A stretch of 50,300 nt of DNA from CAZHLD01 sp964533185 (GTDB taxonomy: Bacteria > Acidobacteriota > Terriglobia > Acidiferrales > UBA7541). A model generated the notes under the pieces. It searched no databases. It was not told where the DNA came from and worked only from the letters and a program-made list of their open reading frames with translations. How positions within the stretch are numbered: position 1 is the stretch's first letter; every line of letters starts with the position of its first letter. The stretch covers positions 1 to 50,300 of the forward strand of contig CAZHLD010000014.1 of the NCBI GenBank assembly GCA_964533185.1, in the 5' to 3' direction. The position numbers and the translations under genes were made by a program. Positions 15,583 through 24,302 of this stretch are shown here, in pieces.

Positions 15583-16458
15583 ATGACGTGGAAGCGGGTG
15601 TTGACGGCGGCGGTGCTGATCCCGGTGGTGGTAGGAGTGGTGTGGCTGGGGTCAACCGGGCTGGTGGCGGCGCTGACGGGGTTGGTAATGCTACTGGCGC
15701 TGGTGGAGTTTTTCGGGCTGGGCGAGCGGATGGGGATGCGGGCGTACCGGACGTGGACGGGGCTGTGCGCGATTGGAGTGTTGTTTGCGCAGTGGACCGT
15801 GGTGGGGTTTGAGAGTTGGACTCTTGGCGGCGGGGCGGGGTTCTTCCTGACGCGTGGCTCGGGCGTGAGGACGCCATTTTACGTGCCGGTAGAGTTGGTG
15901 CTGAGCGTGTTTGTGGTGGGAGTGGCGGTGGTGGCGCTGGGGAGTCGGAGGCCGCTGGGAGAAATGCTGCCGTCAGTGGGAATGAGCGCGGCGGGGCTGC
16001 TGGTTGTGGCGCTGCCACTGACGTATCTGGTGCCGATCTACGGAGTGGAGGGTTTTGGGCGGGTGCTGCTGCTGTTTGTGTTGGTGATGACGTGGGTGGG
16101 AGACACGCTGGCGTATTTTGTGGGGCGGATGATGGGGCGAACGCCGATGGCGGCGGCGATTAGTCCGAAGAAAACTTGGGAGGGAGCAGCGGCGAACCTG
16201 CTGGGGGCGATGCTGGTGGGATGGCTCTTTACGCGATGGCTGCCGATCGAGCCGCGGCACGTGCTGGCGATGGCGGTGTTGGGGAATGTGGCCGGGCAGG
16301 CGGGGGATTTGCTGGAGTCGGCGTATAAGAGGTCGGCGGGAGTGAAAGATTCGGGTGGGCTGTTGCCGGGACATGGAGGAGTGCTGGATAGGATTGATGC
16401 GCTGATTCTGACGGCGCCGGTGGTCTGGTACTATCTGACATTGGTGGTGCGAAGCTAG
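15583..16458 (+). CDS. cdsA: Phosphatidate cytidylyltransferase
   Basis: CdsA converts phosphatidic acid and CTP to CDP-diacylglycerol, the precursor of membrane phospholipids. The 291-residue protein has about eight hydrophobic helices and the C-terminal family signature SAYKRSAGVKDSG followed by LLPGHGGVLDRIDAL, with the metal-binding Asp residues. AISPKKTWEG near residue 190 is a further family landmark. Its place between uppS and dxr is the usual one. No strong ribosome-binding site precedes ATG 15583. Confidence 0.95.
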   Translation: MTWKRVLTAAVLIPVVVGVVWLGSTGLVAALTGLVMLLALVEFFGLGERMGMRAYRTWTGLCAIGVLFAQWTVVGFESWTLGGGAGFFLTRGSGVRTPFYVPVELVLSVFVVGVAVVALGSRRPLGEMLPSVGMSAAGLLVVALPLTYLVPIYGVEGFGRVLLLFVLVMTWVGDTLAYFVGRMMGRTPMAAAISPKKTWEGAAANLLGAMLVGWLFTRWLPIEPRHVLAMAVLGNVAGQAGDLLESAYKRSAGVKDSGGLLPGHGGVLDRIDALILTAPVVWYYLTLVVRS

Positions 16459-16484
16459 CCACAGAGCCACAGAGAAGAGAAGAC

Positions 16485-17684
16485 ATGAAGGGGATTGCGA
16501 TACTCGGGAGTACGGGGTCGATTGGGCGGCAGAGCCTGCAAGTGGTGGAGTCGCTGCCGGAGAGGTTTCGTGTGGTGGCGCTGGCGGCGGGAGGAAACGT
16601 CGAGGAATTGGCGGGGCAGGTGGAGAGGCACCGACCGCAATTGGTGTCGGTGGCGGATGAGAAGCGGGCGGACGAGATCGCTGGGCGGTTGCGGGAGAAG
16701 GGAATTGCGCCACTGCCGGAGATACAGTGGGGCGCGGCGGGACTGAAGGCGGTAGCGACGCACGCAGAGGCGGACATTGTAGTGTCGGCGGCGGTGGGCG
16801 TGGTGGGGCTGGAGGCAACGTACGCGGCGGTGAGCGCGGGAAAGCAGGTGGCGCTCTCGAATAAAGAAGTGCTGGTGGCGGCGGGCGAACTGGTAATGGC
16901 GGCGGCGAAGAAGTCGGGCGTGGAGCTGCTGCCGGTGGACAGCGAGCACAACGCGATCCACCAGTGCCTGCGCGCGGGGCAGCGGGGTGAAGTGAAGAAG
17001 CTGGTGCTGACGGCGTCGGGCGGGCCGTTCCGGAAGACGCCGCTGGCGGAGTTGGAGAAGGTGACGCCGGAGCAGGCGCTGAATCATCCCAACTGGAAGA
17101 TGGGCCAGCGGATTACGGTGGATTCGGCGACGCTGGTGAACAAGGGATTCGAGGTGATCGAGGCGCACTGGCTGTTCGGGTTTGGCCTCGAGCAGATTGA
17201 GGTGGTGATTCACCCGCAGTCCACGGTGCATTCGATGGTGGAGTATGTGGATGGTTCGGTTGTGGCACAACTGGGGCCGACGGATATGCGCATGCCCATC
17301 CAATATGCGTTAACCTATCCGGAGCGGGTGGCATCGAACGAGTGTCGGCTGGACTGGAAGGCGCTGCGGCGGCTGGATTTTGAAAAGGTGTCCACGCGGC
17401 GATTCCCGTGCTTGAAGCTGGCGCGAGAGGCGCTGCGACGGGGCGGGGCGCTGCCCTGCGCGTTCAATGCAGCGGACGAGGTGGTGGTGGGCGCGTTCCT
17501 CGAAGGGCGGCTGGCGTTCACGGGAATTGCGCGTGTGATCGAAGAGGTGCTGGGGCGGATGCCCAGGAAGCGTCCGGGGTCGATCGAAGATGTGCTGGCG
17601 GCGGACGGCGAGGCGCGACGGCTGGCGCGGGAGGAAGTGGAGAAACTGGCGGGGAAGGCGGAGAGCCAAAAGGCAGGGCAGTAG
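16485..17684 (+). CDS. dxr: 1-deoxy-D-xylulose 5-phosphate reductoisomerase
   Basis: Dxr catalyses the NADPH-dependent second step of the methylerythritol phosphate route to isoprenoids, which supplies the uppS substrate. The 399-residue protein begins with the NADPH-binding GSTGSIG (8-14) and contains SNKEVLVAAGE, VDSEHNAIHQ (metal and substrate site), TASGGPFR, NHPNWKMGQRITVDSATLVN and HPQSTVHSMVEY. All are standard. The spacer in front (16459-16484) carries CCACAGAGCCACAGAG, one of the dispersed CACAGAG repeats, and AGAGAAGAG as a probable ribosome-binding site. Confidence 0.97.
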   Translation: MKGIAILGSTGSIGRQSLQVVESLPERFRVVALAAGGNVEELAGQVERHRPQLVSVADEKRADEIAGRLREKGIAPLPEIQWGAAGLKAVATHAEADIVVSAAVGVVGLEATYAAVSAGKQVALSNKEVLVAAGELVMAAAKKSGVELLPVDSEHNAIHQCLRAGQRGEVKKLVLTASGGPFRKTPLAELEKVTPEQALNHPNWKMGQRITVDSATLVNKGFEVIEAHWLFGFGLEQIEVVIHPQSTVHSMVEYVDGSVVAQLGPTDMRMPIQYALTYPERVASNECRLDWKALRRLDFEKVSTRRFPCLKLAREALRRGGALPCAFNAADEVVVGAFLEGRLAFTGIARVIEEVLGRMPRKRPGSIEDVLAADGEARRLAREEVEKLAGKAESQKAGQ

Positions 17685-17788
17685 GGAGCAGGGGAAAAAT
17701 TAATTCATTGGATTATTGACTCATTGAAGGTTGGAAGAAGGATGACGACGCAGAAGGCCAAAGGGGAAGGGAAGAAAAGAGACAGGCG

Positions 17789-19114
17789 ATGACAAACGTA
17801 TTGACCAGCTTGATTGCGGTGGTGATCGTGCTCGGGATTATGATCCTGGTGCACGAATGGGGGCACTTTATTGTGGCCCGGCTGTGCGGCGTGCGGGTGG
17901 AGATTTTCTCGTTCGGGTTCGGTCCGCGGCTGTGGGGCAGGAAGCGCGGGGCGACCGATTACCGGTTGAGCGCGCTGCCGCTGGGCGGGTACGTGAAGAT
18001 GGCCGGGGACAATCCGTCGGAGGAACGCGCCGGGGAACCGGATGAGTTTCTGTCGAGGCCGCGGTGGCAGCGGGCGCTGATCGTGCTGGCCGGGCCGACG
18101 ATGAACCTGCTGACGACGGTGCTTTTGTATGCGGGGATTTTCTACTTCGCCGGGCTGCCGATGGATGCGTACATGCTGCGTCCGGTAGAGCTGGCCGGGG
18201 TGCTGAAGAATTCGCCTGCTGCGGCGGCGGGACTGCAGGCGGGCGACCGGATCGTGGGGATTAATGAGCTGCGGAACCCGACCTGGGAGCAGGCGCACTC
18301 GCTGCTGGTGCGGCAGGCGGCGGGAAGCGAGCTGCGCTTGCAGGTGGAACGAGGCGGGGAAAGTTTGGCGGTAAACGTTCCGGTGAATGACCCGCGGCAA
18401 ATTGAAGGCGTGCTGGGGTACCCGAAGATGCCGGCGATCGTGGACCAGGTACAACTGGGAATGCCGGCCGAGCGAGCGGGCTTGCAGGCGGGCGACCAGA
18501 TCCTCGAGGTGAACGGACAAACGGTGCAGACGTGGCACCAGGTGTCTGAGGCGATTCGTGGCTCCGGCGGGCAGCCGCTGCAATTCGTGGTGCAGCGGGG
18601 CGACAGACAACTGCATCTGCAAGCGAAGGCCGTGCAAGTGCAGGGCCGCGGCGGGGAGATGGTCTGGCAGATTGGGATGCTGAACCGTGGAGAGAGGATT
18701 TACCGGCGGCTGGGTGTAGTGGACTCGGTGGAGTATGGCGCGCTGAACAGTTGGGGACTGGGACGGCAAATTGTGGGGATTGTGGGGCAGTTGTTCACCG
18801 GCAGCGTGTCGATCCGGCAACTGCAGGGGGTGATAGGGATCACGCGAGAGGCCGGGCAGGCGGTGAAGCGCGGGCCGGTGGACTTTGTGAACCTGATGGC
18901 AGTGATCAGCCTGAACCTGGGGATCCTGAACCTGCTGCCCATCCCGATTCTGGACGGCGGGCACATCCTGATGCTTTCGGTTGAAGGGGTGATCCGGCGG
19001 GACCTGAGCGTGAGGGTGAAAGAGCGGTTCGTGCAGGTGGGGCTGGTGTTCCTTTTGGTCATCCTGGCGATCGTGATGTACAATGACGTACTGCGATTTT
19101 TCCCCAGCAAGTAA
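17789..19114 (+). CDS. rseP: RIP metalloprotease RseP (site-2 protease)
   Basis: RseP cleaves membrane-embedded anti-sigma factors and leftover signal peptides within the inner membrane. The 441-residue protein has the zinc motif HEWGH (22-26) in helix 1, two PDZ domains (about 130-200 and 215-290, each with a LQAGDRI or LQAGDQI core), and the C-terminal NLLPIPILDGGH motif supplying the third zinc ligand. The spacer before it (17685-17788) has octamers TCATTGGA, TTATTGAC, TCATTGAA at 17704-17727, a repeat also seen at 13044 and 32283. Fur follows after 14 bases, so both may be co-transcribed. Confidence 0.95.
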   Translation: MTNVLTSLIAVVIVLGIMILVHEWGHFIVARLCGVRVEIFSFGFGPRLWGRKRGATDYRLSALPLGGYVKMAGDNPSEERAGEPDEFLSRPRWQRALIVLAGPTMNLLTTVLLYAGIFYFAGLPMDAYMLRPVELAGVLKNSPAAAAGLQAGDRIVGINELRNPTWEQAHSLLVRQAAGSELRLQVERGGESLAVNVPVNDPRQIEGVLGYPKMPAIVDQVQLGMPAERAGLQAGDQILEVNGQTVQTWHQVSEAIRGSGGQPLQFVVQRGDRQLHLQAKAVQVQGRGGEMVWQIGMLNRGERIYRRLGVVDSVEYGALNSWGLGRQIVGIVGQLFTGSVSIRQLQGVIGITREAGQAVKRGPVDFVNLMAVISLNLGILNLLPIPILDGGHILMLSVEGVIRRDLSVRVKERFVQVGLVFLLVILAIVMYNDVLRFFPSK

Positions 19115-19128
19115 GGGTTGAGGACGGA

Positions 19129-19614
19129 ATGCCCACGACAGCAGCGGCGCGGCGGGTCTCCACAGGCGAACGGATCAATGCGAACGAACGGCCCGGGCGG
19201 CTGGAGGGCGAACTGCTGCAGCGCGGCATCCGGCTGACCCGGCAGCGGCGGGTGATCCTGCAGGTGATGGAAGGCGCGCAGCGGCATCTGGACGCGGCGC
19301 AAATCCTGCGGCGAGCGAAGAAGATTGACCCGGGAGTGCACCGGGTGACCATCTACCGCACGATTGACCTGCTGAAACGGCACGGCCTGATCGACGAGCT
19401 GGACCTGCTGCACATCCGCGGCGAGGGTCACTACTACGAAAGCCACGGCCCGCGCGACCACATCCACATCGCCTGCCTGCGCTGCGGCAAGGTACGCGAG
19501 TTTGAAAGCCACCTGTTCGAGCAGCTCAAACGCCAGATCGAGCAGGACCTGCACATTAAGATAACCGTGACGCGAACCGAGGTGGGCGGGTACTGCGAGC
19601 ATTGCCGGCAGTAG
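19129..19614 (+). CDS. Fur-family metal-responsive regulator
   Basis: A 161-residue Fur/Zur/Nur/PerR-type repressor. The winged helix spans about 25-95 with the recognition helix at VHRVTIYRTIDLLKRHGL (70-87). The dimerisation domain contains GEGHYYESHGPRDHIHIAC and the two structural-zinc pairs C116-x2-C119 and C156-x2-C159. The metal it senses cannot be decided; the nearby dyads TGCAA-N5-TTGCA (19948-20099) have the geometry reported for the nickel regulator Nur of Streptomyces, but that is only a similarity of spacing. GAGGAC precedes ATG 19129, and the gene follows rseP by 14 bases. The downstream TonB receptor is its likely target. Confidence 0.92.
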   Translation: MPTTAAARRVSTGERINANERPGRLEGELLQRGIRLTRQRRVILQVMEGAQRHLDAAQILRRAKKIDPGVHRVTIYRTIDLLKRHGLIDELDLLHIRGEGHYYESHGPRDHIHIACLRCGKVREFESHLFEQLKRQIEQDLHIKITVTRTEVGGYCEHCRQ

Positions 19615-19624
19615 GGCGTCGTCC

Positions 19625-19659
19625 GTAATTCGTAACTCGTAATTCGTAATTCGTTATTC
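19625..19659. repeat. Heptamer tandem array (GTAATTC type)
   Basis: Five units in phase, GTAATTC, GTAACTC, GTAATTC, GTAATTC, GTTATTC, lie ten bases after the fur stop codon. Confidence 0.88.
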
Positions 19660-19947
19660 GCTCTCCGTCGTTGGGCCTTTCTGACCTATTAAACCCGAAA
19701 AGATTTCCTGCGAGAGACAGCCAGAAGGCAGACCGTTCGGTCGTGGAAGGGATGTTTCGCGGGCGGATAACGGTTGGGGAAGGGGAGTGTCTACCTGAAC
19801 GAGGTGAGCGAGAAAGCATCCGGGGGCAGGAGGAGCGTGCGTAGAAAAGAGCGGGGGCTGCACCAGGCGGGACAAGGCAAGGTTCCCCATCAATCGGGAC
19901 CGGGCAGAAATCAAGTGCAGGTGGCGGGGCAGGGAGGGGGAAGGGTT

Positions 19948-19968
19948 TGTTGCAAAGTAGTTGCAACA
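19948..19968. promoter_or_regulatory. Fur-family operator-like dyad 1
   Basis: A perfect inverted repeat with 8-bp arms TGTTGCAA/TTGCAACA and a 5-base centre AGTAG. Its 15-bp core is TGCAA-AGTAG-TTGCA, shared with the two following sites. Confidence 0.65.
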
Positions 19969-20026
19969 GAAAATGCGGAGAGGGGTTGACGGAGGCGGGG
20001 AGGGGAGGATAGGGTTAGGTTGTAGT

Positions 20027-20041
20027 TGCAAATGGTTTGCA
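20027..20041. promoter_or_regulatory. Fur-family operator-like dyad 2
   Basis: Core TGCAA-ATGGT-TTGCA; six paired bases on each side (TGCAAA/TTTGCA). It lies just after a possible promoter (19986-20015) and eight bases before the intrinsic terminator. Confidence 0.55.
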
Positions 20042-20048
20042 GGAAGAG

Positions 20049-20071
20049 CGGCCCGGTGGCGGGCCGTTTTT
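20049..20071 (+). terminator. Rho-independent terminator between operators 2 and 3
   Basis: A 7-bp GC stem CGGCCCG/CGGGCCG with loop GTGG is followed by five T. It lies 435 bases after the fur stop, so it may end the rseP-fur transcript or a short transcript arising within the spacer. Confidence 0.75.
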
Positions 20072-20084
20072 GAGGGGCGGTTCA

Positions 20085-20099
20085 TGCAACTTAGTTGCA
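20085..20099. promoter_or_regulatory. Fur-family operator-like dyad 3
   Basis: Core TGCAA-CTTAG-TTGCA; perfect 7-bp arms TGCAACT/AGTTGCA around one central T, a 7-1-7 layout like classical Fur-family boxes. It lies 109 bases upstream of the receptor start, a sensible place for an operator. Confidence 0.65.
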
Positions 20100-20208
20100 A
20101 GTGGGAGAAGGCGAGGGCGGCCAGCGGGGAGGCTTTGGAGTTTGCGTTTGCAGGTGAGCAGTAATGTTGAGTGCGGGGTTGAGCGGAAGAAGCGGAAAGG
20201 AATAGGAG

Positions 20209-22914
20209 ATGGGCGTTCTCAGGGGAAAGGCATACAGGGCGGTCATGCTGGCCGCGAGGCTGGCAATGCTGCTGACGATTGTGTTTGCGGCGGGAGCGGC
20301 GGCAGAGCCGACGGGGACGTTGAGGGGGAGAGTGGTGGATGAGTTGGGCGCGGCGGTGGCGAAAGCAACCGTGACGCTGTACCGGCCCGGGGGTGCGCCG
20401 GTGGCGTGGGCGACGGCGGATGCGGAGGGAGCGTTTGCGCTGAGCGGGGTGGCGCGGGGCCGGTACGAATTGACTGCGAGCGGGGAGGGTTTTCTATCGA
20501 GCTCGACGACGGTGGAGGCGACGGAGGGAGATGCCAAGGAGGTGAAGCTCGTGCTGCGGATCGGGCCGGCGTCGAGCACGGTGACGGTGACGGCGTGGCG
20601 CGGGTTGCCGGAAGACGTGGCGGCGGTGCCGAACGGCATCAGCGTGGTGACACCGGCGGAGATGCTGACGCGGCCGGGCGCGATCCTGCCGCAACTGCTG
20701 CGGGAAGAGCCGGGGGTGCAACTGCAGCAGACGAGCGGGCACCAGGGCGCGGTACTTGTGCGCGGGCTGACAGGTCAGCAGGTGCTGCACCTGATTGACG
20801 GGGTGCGCTACAACAATTCGACGTTTCGTCCCGGGCCGAACCAGTATTTGGCGACGGTGGACACGAGCTTTATCGAACAGATGGAGGTGTCGCGGGGGCC
20901 GAACTCGACGCAGTACGGTAGCGACAGCCTGGGAGGGACGCTGAACCTGCTGCCGGCGCGGCCGCTGGCGGGGCCGGGGCCGCAGAAGTTCCACGGGGAG
21001 TTGGCGCCGGTGTTCCGGAGCGCGGATTTGGCGGGCGGGTCATCGCTGAAACTTTCGTCCGGGACGGACAAATGGAATTTGCTGGGCGGGGGATCGTTTC
21101 GCCGCGCGCAGGACCTGCGGGCGGGGCAGGGCGGGGACTCGCACGCGGCGGTGACGCGTTTCCTGGGGCTGCCGTCGAGGGTGCTGGGCGAGCGTTTGCA
21201 GGATACGGCGTACAGCCAGTGGGGAAGCTACGCGCGGTTTTTTGTGAATGTGCGGCCGGACCAGACGCTGAGCCTGACCTACCACCACGGCGAACAGCGG
21301 GGCGGGCGACGGTATGACCAATTGAACGGCGGGAACGGGAACCTGATCAATGCGTTTGACCCGCAGCGGTTGGATTTTTTTTATGCGCGGTATGAGAAGC
21401 AGCGGCTGGGGTGGCTGGATTCGGTGTCGGGCGTGTTTTCGGTGAACCGGCAGAGGGACGACCGGAGGTTCCAGGGCGGGAGCGGGAACCCGTTGGCGAC
21501 GATTACGAGTGAAGGAAACGTGGCCACGGTATATGGCTACCAGGCACAGGCAGCGACGCACATCGGGGCGCGGCAGGTGATTTTGTTTGGCGGCGAATTG
21601 TATGACGAATACATCGGCTCGTCGGCACAGAACCTGAACCCGGCAACGGGCGCGACGACGGCGGTGCGGGGACGGTATCCGGACGGGACGCGCTACCGGA
21701 GCTACGGCTTCTTCGGGCAGCACAGCTCGGAGTGGTTGGCGGCGCGGCTGCGAACGCAGGCGGGAGTGCGGGTGAGCGGGATCCACTTTGAGACATTTGC
21801 GGCGAAGAACCCGGCCGGGACGGTGCCGGATTTTTCGGCGAACTTCCATAACGTGACGCTGCAGGGCGGGTTCACGCTGCGGCTGGTGGGCGGGCTGAGC
21901 GCGTTCGCGTCGATGGCGCAGGGCTTCCGCGCGCCGAACACGACGGATTTTTCGTCGGTGGGGCTGACGTCGAATGGATTTGAGGTGTCGCCGGAGGTGG
22001 CGGCGCGCGCGGGCGGGTTCATTGGGACGACAGCTTCGAATACGGCGGTCTCGACGGGCCGGTCGGCGGGGCAACTGGAGCCGGAGAAACTGCTCGACTA
22101 TGAAGGCGGGCTGCGGCTGAACGCAGGGAGAGTTTCGGGGTCGGTGAGCCTGTTCCAGTACAACCTGACGGACTTCATCACCAAGCGGACGCTGATCCTG
22201 CCGGCGGGCGCGGTGGGGCAGACGATTGCAGGGGCGACGATTACGCAGCAACTGGCGTCGGGGGCGGTGATCACGGCGACGGATCCGCGGGCGGTGATCA
22301 CGCGGGCAAACGTGGGGCGGGTGCGCATCCGGGGATTCGAGGGAGAGGCGCGGCTGCGGGTGACGACGGCGTGGTCGGTGCGCGGGAATGTTTCGTACCT
22401 GCGCGGGCGGGACATGGAAACCGGCGGCGTGCCGGATATTGAAGGCGGGCTGCCGCCGGTGCACGGGATGGCGGCGGTGCGCTGGCAGCCGAGCGGGCGA
22501 GCGTGGTGGGTGGAGAGCTATACGCTGTGGTCGGATAAGCAGGACCGGCTGTCGTCGCTGGAGCTGGCGGACCAGAGAATTGGCGCGGTGCGGACGAGGA
22601 GTTCGATTGCGTCGTTCTTCAACAACGGAGCGGTGGCGCGAGGGCTGGTGGCGGGAGGGGTGCTGCTGGCGACGGGAGAGACGCTGGCGCAGGTGCAGAA
22701 CCGGGTGCTGGGCGTCGGTGTGACGAGCGCGGCGCTGTTCAGCGGGACGGCGGGGTTTGCGACACTGAATTTGCGCGGCGGGTATCGCGTGGGAGAGAGG
22801 TCGGAGTTCATCTGGATTCTTGAGAACGTGCTGGATAAGAACTATAGGCTGCATGGGTCGGGAGTGGATGTGGCGGGGCGAGGGGTGCAGGTGAGCTATG
22901 TGTACCGATTTTAG
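20209..22914 (+). CDS. TonB-dependent outer-membrane receptor with carboxypeptidase-regulatory domain
   Basis: A 901-residue receptor for active uptake across the outer membrane. Residues 1-32 are a signal peptide (LAMLLTIVFAAGAAAE). Next is an Ig-like carboxypeptidase-regulatory domain (about 36-115, TLRGRVVDELGAAVAKATV), then the plug (about 140-245) with LRGLTGQQVLHLIDGVRYNN-type residues and VSRGPNSTQYGSDSLGG, then a 22-strand barrel ending in YVYRF with the terminal Phe needed for assembly. The plug motif NNSTFRPGPNQYL resembles haemoglobin/transferrin-type and BtuB-like receptors. With a Fur-family gene and three operator-like dyads upstream, a metal or metal-chelate ligand is likely; which one is unknown. 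Confidence 0.93.
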   Translation: MGVLRGKAYRAVMLAARLAMLLTIVFAAGAAAEPTGTLRGRVVDELGAAVAKATVTLYRPGGAPVAWATADAEGAFALSGVARGRYELTASGEGFLSSSTTVEATEGDAKEVKLVLRIGPASSTVTVTAWRGLPEDVAAVPNGISVVTPAEMLTRPGAILPQLLREEPGVQLQQTSGHQGAVLVRGLTGQQVLHLIDGVRYNNSTFRPGPNQYLATVDTSFIEQMEVSRGPNSTQYGSDSLGGTLNLLPARPLAGPGPQKFHGELAPVFRSADLAGGSSLKLSSGTDKWNLLGGGSFRRAQDLRAGQGGDSHAAVTRFLGLPSRVLGERLQDTAYSQWGSYARFFVNVRPDQTLSLTYHHGEQRGGRRYDQLNGGNGNLINAFDPQRLDFFYARYEKQRLGWLDSVSGVFSVNRQRDDRRFQGGSGNPLATITSEGNVATVYGYQAQAATHIGARQVILFGGELYDEYIGSSAQNLNPATGATTAVRGRYPDGTRYRSYGFFGQHSSEWLAARLRTQAGVRVSGIHFETFAAKNPAGTVPDFSANFHNVTLQGGFTLRLVGGLSAFASMAQGFRAPNTTDFSSVGLTSNGFEVSPEVAARAGGFIGTTASNTAVSTGRSAGQLEPEKLLDYEGGLRLNAGRVSGSVSLFQYNLTDFITKRTLILPAGAVGQTIAGATITQQLASGAVITATDPRAVITRANVGRVRIRGFEGEARLRVTTAWSVRGNVSYLRGRDMETGGVPDIEGGLPPVHGMAAVRWQPSGRAWWVESYTLWSDKQDRLSSLELADQRIGAVRTRSSIASFFNNGAVARGLVAGGVLLATGETLAQVQNRVLGVGVTSAALFSGTAGFATLNLRGGYRVGERSEFIWILENVLDKNYRLHGSGVDVAGRGVQVSYVYRF

Positions 22915-22931
22915 TGAAGGGCAGGCAGAAG

Positions 22932-22987
22932 AGGGATTCTTCGCTCCGGCATCGCCCGCCGCGGCAGGCCGGAGCTCAGAATGACAA
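22932..22987. repeat. GGATTCTT...CTCAGAATGAC element, copy 1
   Basis: Begins AGGGATTCTTCGCTCCGG and ends CCGGAGCTCAGAATGACAA, the CTCCGG/CCGGAG parts forming a stem around a GC-rich loop. Related copies lie at 26897-27005, 27475-27522 (inside mazG) and 34088-34156. Confidence 0.8.
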
Positions 22988-23058
22988 CGTGCCATTACAT
23001 TACATGCAGCGTGAGGGGGCTTGCGTTGGGGCGGCGGACAACGTAAAGATAGCAGCCC

Positions 23059-24156
23059 ATGTGGGCAGAGATGTGGGCTGAGCTGAGAAGATATCTGCTG
23101 TCGCGGTGGCTGAACCTGCTGCTGGTGTTCCTGCCTGTGGTGCTAATCCTGGAAGTACTGCATGTGGGAGGGGTGTGGCTGTTTGCGTGCGCAGCGATGG
23201 CGATTGTGCCGCTGGCGGGCGTGCTGGGAGATGCGACCGAGGAGATGGCCGGACGAATGGGTCCGGCGGCGGGCGGTCTGCTGAGCGGGACACTGGGGAA
23301 CGCCACCGAGCTAATCATTGCGTTGCTGGCGGTGCGGGCGGGCGAGATTGAGGTGGTGAAGGCGTCGATCACGGGCAGCATACTGGGGAACCTGCTGCTG
23401 ATCTTTGGACTATCGGTGCTGGCGGGAGGATGGGGGCGGGAGAAGCAGGTGTTTGAGCGGACGCACCAGAGCGCCAATACGTCGATGCTGATGCTGGCGG
23501 TGTGCGGGCTGGTGATGCCGGCGGTGTTTGACCTGGTGGTGTACGGGTCGCTCGAGCGCGACACGCCGGTGCTGCAACAGTTGAGCCTGTGGACGGCGGC
23601 GGTGCTGCTGGCGACATACCTGGCGAGCTTTGTGTTTTCGTTCAAGACGCACAGGCACCTGTTCACAGCGGAAGAACGTCACCACGCCGGGATGAGCCGG
23701 CGGACGGCGATTACGTTGCTGGTAGTGGCGACGGGGCTGATCGTGTGGGCGAGCGAGGTGCTGGTGGCGCAGATCGAGCCGGCGACGCAGGCGCTGGGGA
23801 TGACGAAGTTTTTTGTAGGCGTGATTGTGGTGGCGGTGGTGGGGAACGCGGCCGAACATTCGGCGGCGGTGGTGGCGGCGCGGCGGAACAAGATGGATCT
23901 GTCGCTGACGATTGCGGTGGGGTCGAGCGTGCAGATCGCGTTGCTGGTGGCCCCGGTGCTGGTGTTTGCCAGCCACGCAGCCGGGCATCCGATGTCGCTG
24001 GTGTTCAACGGATTCGAGATTGCGGCGCTGGTTCTGTCGGTGCTCGTGGTGGCGCTGGTGTCGCTGGATGGGGAGACGAACTGGTTTGAGGGCGTGCAGT
24101 TGATTGCGGTGTATTTGATATTGGGGATTGCGTTTTATTTTGTGCCGGGGAAATAG
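23059..24156 (+). CDS. Calcium/proton antiporter (CaCA family, Cax type)
   Basis: A 365-residue inner-membrane protein of about eleven helices in two homologous halves. The family's two alpha repeats are visible: GTLGNATELIIALLAV (about 78-93) with the acidic residue in helix 2, and VVGNAAEHSAAVVAA (about 259-273) in the second half. Cax proteins exchange cytosolic Ca2+ (sometimes Mn2+ or other cations) for protons. It stands alone, 144 bases after the receptor gene, with a repeat element between them. The ATG at 23059 and one at 23071 are both possible. Confidence 0.93.
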   Translation: MWAEMWAELRRYLLSRWLNLLLVFLPVVLILEVLHVGGVWLFACAAMAIVPLAGVLGDATEEMAGRMGPAAGGLLSGTLGNATELIIALLAVRAGEIEVVKASITGSILGNLLLIFGLSVLAGGWGREKQVFERTHQSANTSMLMLAVCGLVMPAVFDLVVYGSLERDTPVLQQLSLWTAAVLLATYLASFVFSFKTHRHLFTAEERHHAGMSRRTAITLLVVATGLIVWASEVLVAQIEPATQALGMTKFFVGVIVVAVVGNAAEHSAAVVAARRNKMDLSLTIAVGSSVQIALLVAPVLVFASHAAGHPMSLVFNGFEIAALVLSVLVVALVSLDGETNWFEGVQLIAVYLILGIAFYFVPGK

Positions 24157-24159
24157 CTT

Positions 24160-24302
24160 TCAGCCGTCAGCCATCAGCGAGAAGACTTTCGTTGTGCGTT
24201 ATCTGTTTTCCGTTGAGAGGCAAGATCAATGGTTGAAAGTCGAGAGTCAAAAGTACTCGGACAGAGGGTTGCTAGAAGCGGAGGACAGGCTGAAGCCTGT
24301 CC
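24160..24302. repeat. Heptamer arrays and REP hairpin at the ribF 3' end
   Basis: Heptamers TCAGCCG, TCAGCCA, TCAGCGA (24160-24180) and GTTGAAA, GTCGAGA, GTCAAAA, GTACTCG (24232-24259) fill the spacer between the converging cax and ribF genes. A 9-bp perfect hairpin GGACAGGCT/AGCCTGTCC with loop GA (24283-24302) closes it; on the minus strand the element starts TAGGACAGG and its TAG is the ribF stop codon, as at the ptrB end (8295-8316). Confidence 0.8.

Larger units (their letters stand above)
19615..20208. other. 594-base regulatory spacer between fur and the TonB receptor
   Basis: No gene is credible. The spacer starts with a heptamer array (19625-19659) and then carries three TGCAA-N5-TTGCA dyads, an intrinsic terminator and a possible weak promoter (TTGACG at 19986-19991, 18 bases, TAGGGT at 20010-20015) that would start transcription beside the second dyad. 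GGAATAGGAG gives the ribosome-binding site for the receptor. Confidence 0.7.

Noticed and set aside
21040..22995. 651-codon minus-strand frame opposite the TonB receptor
   Set aside because: Arg/His/Pro-rich shadow with no family resemblance.
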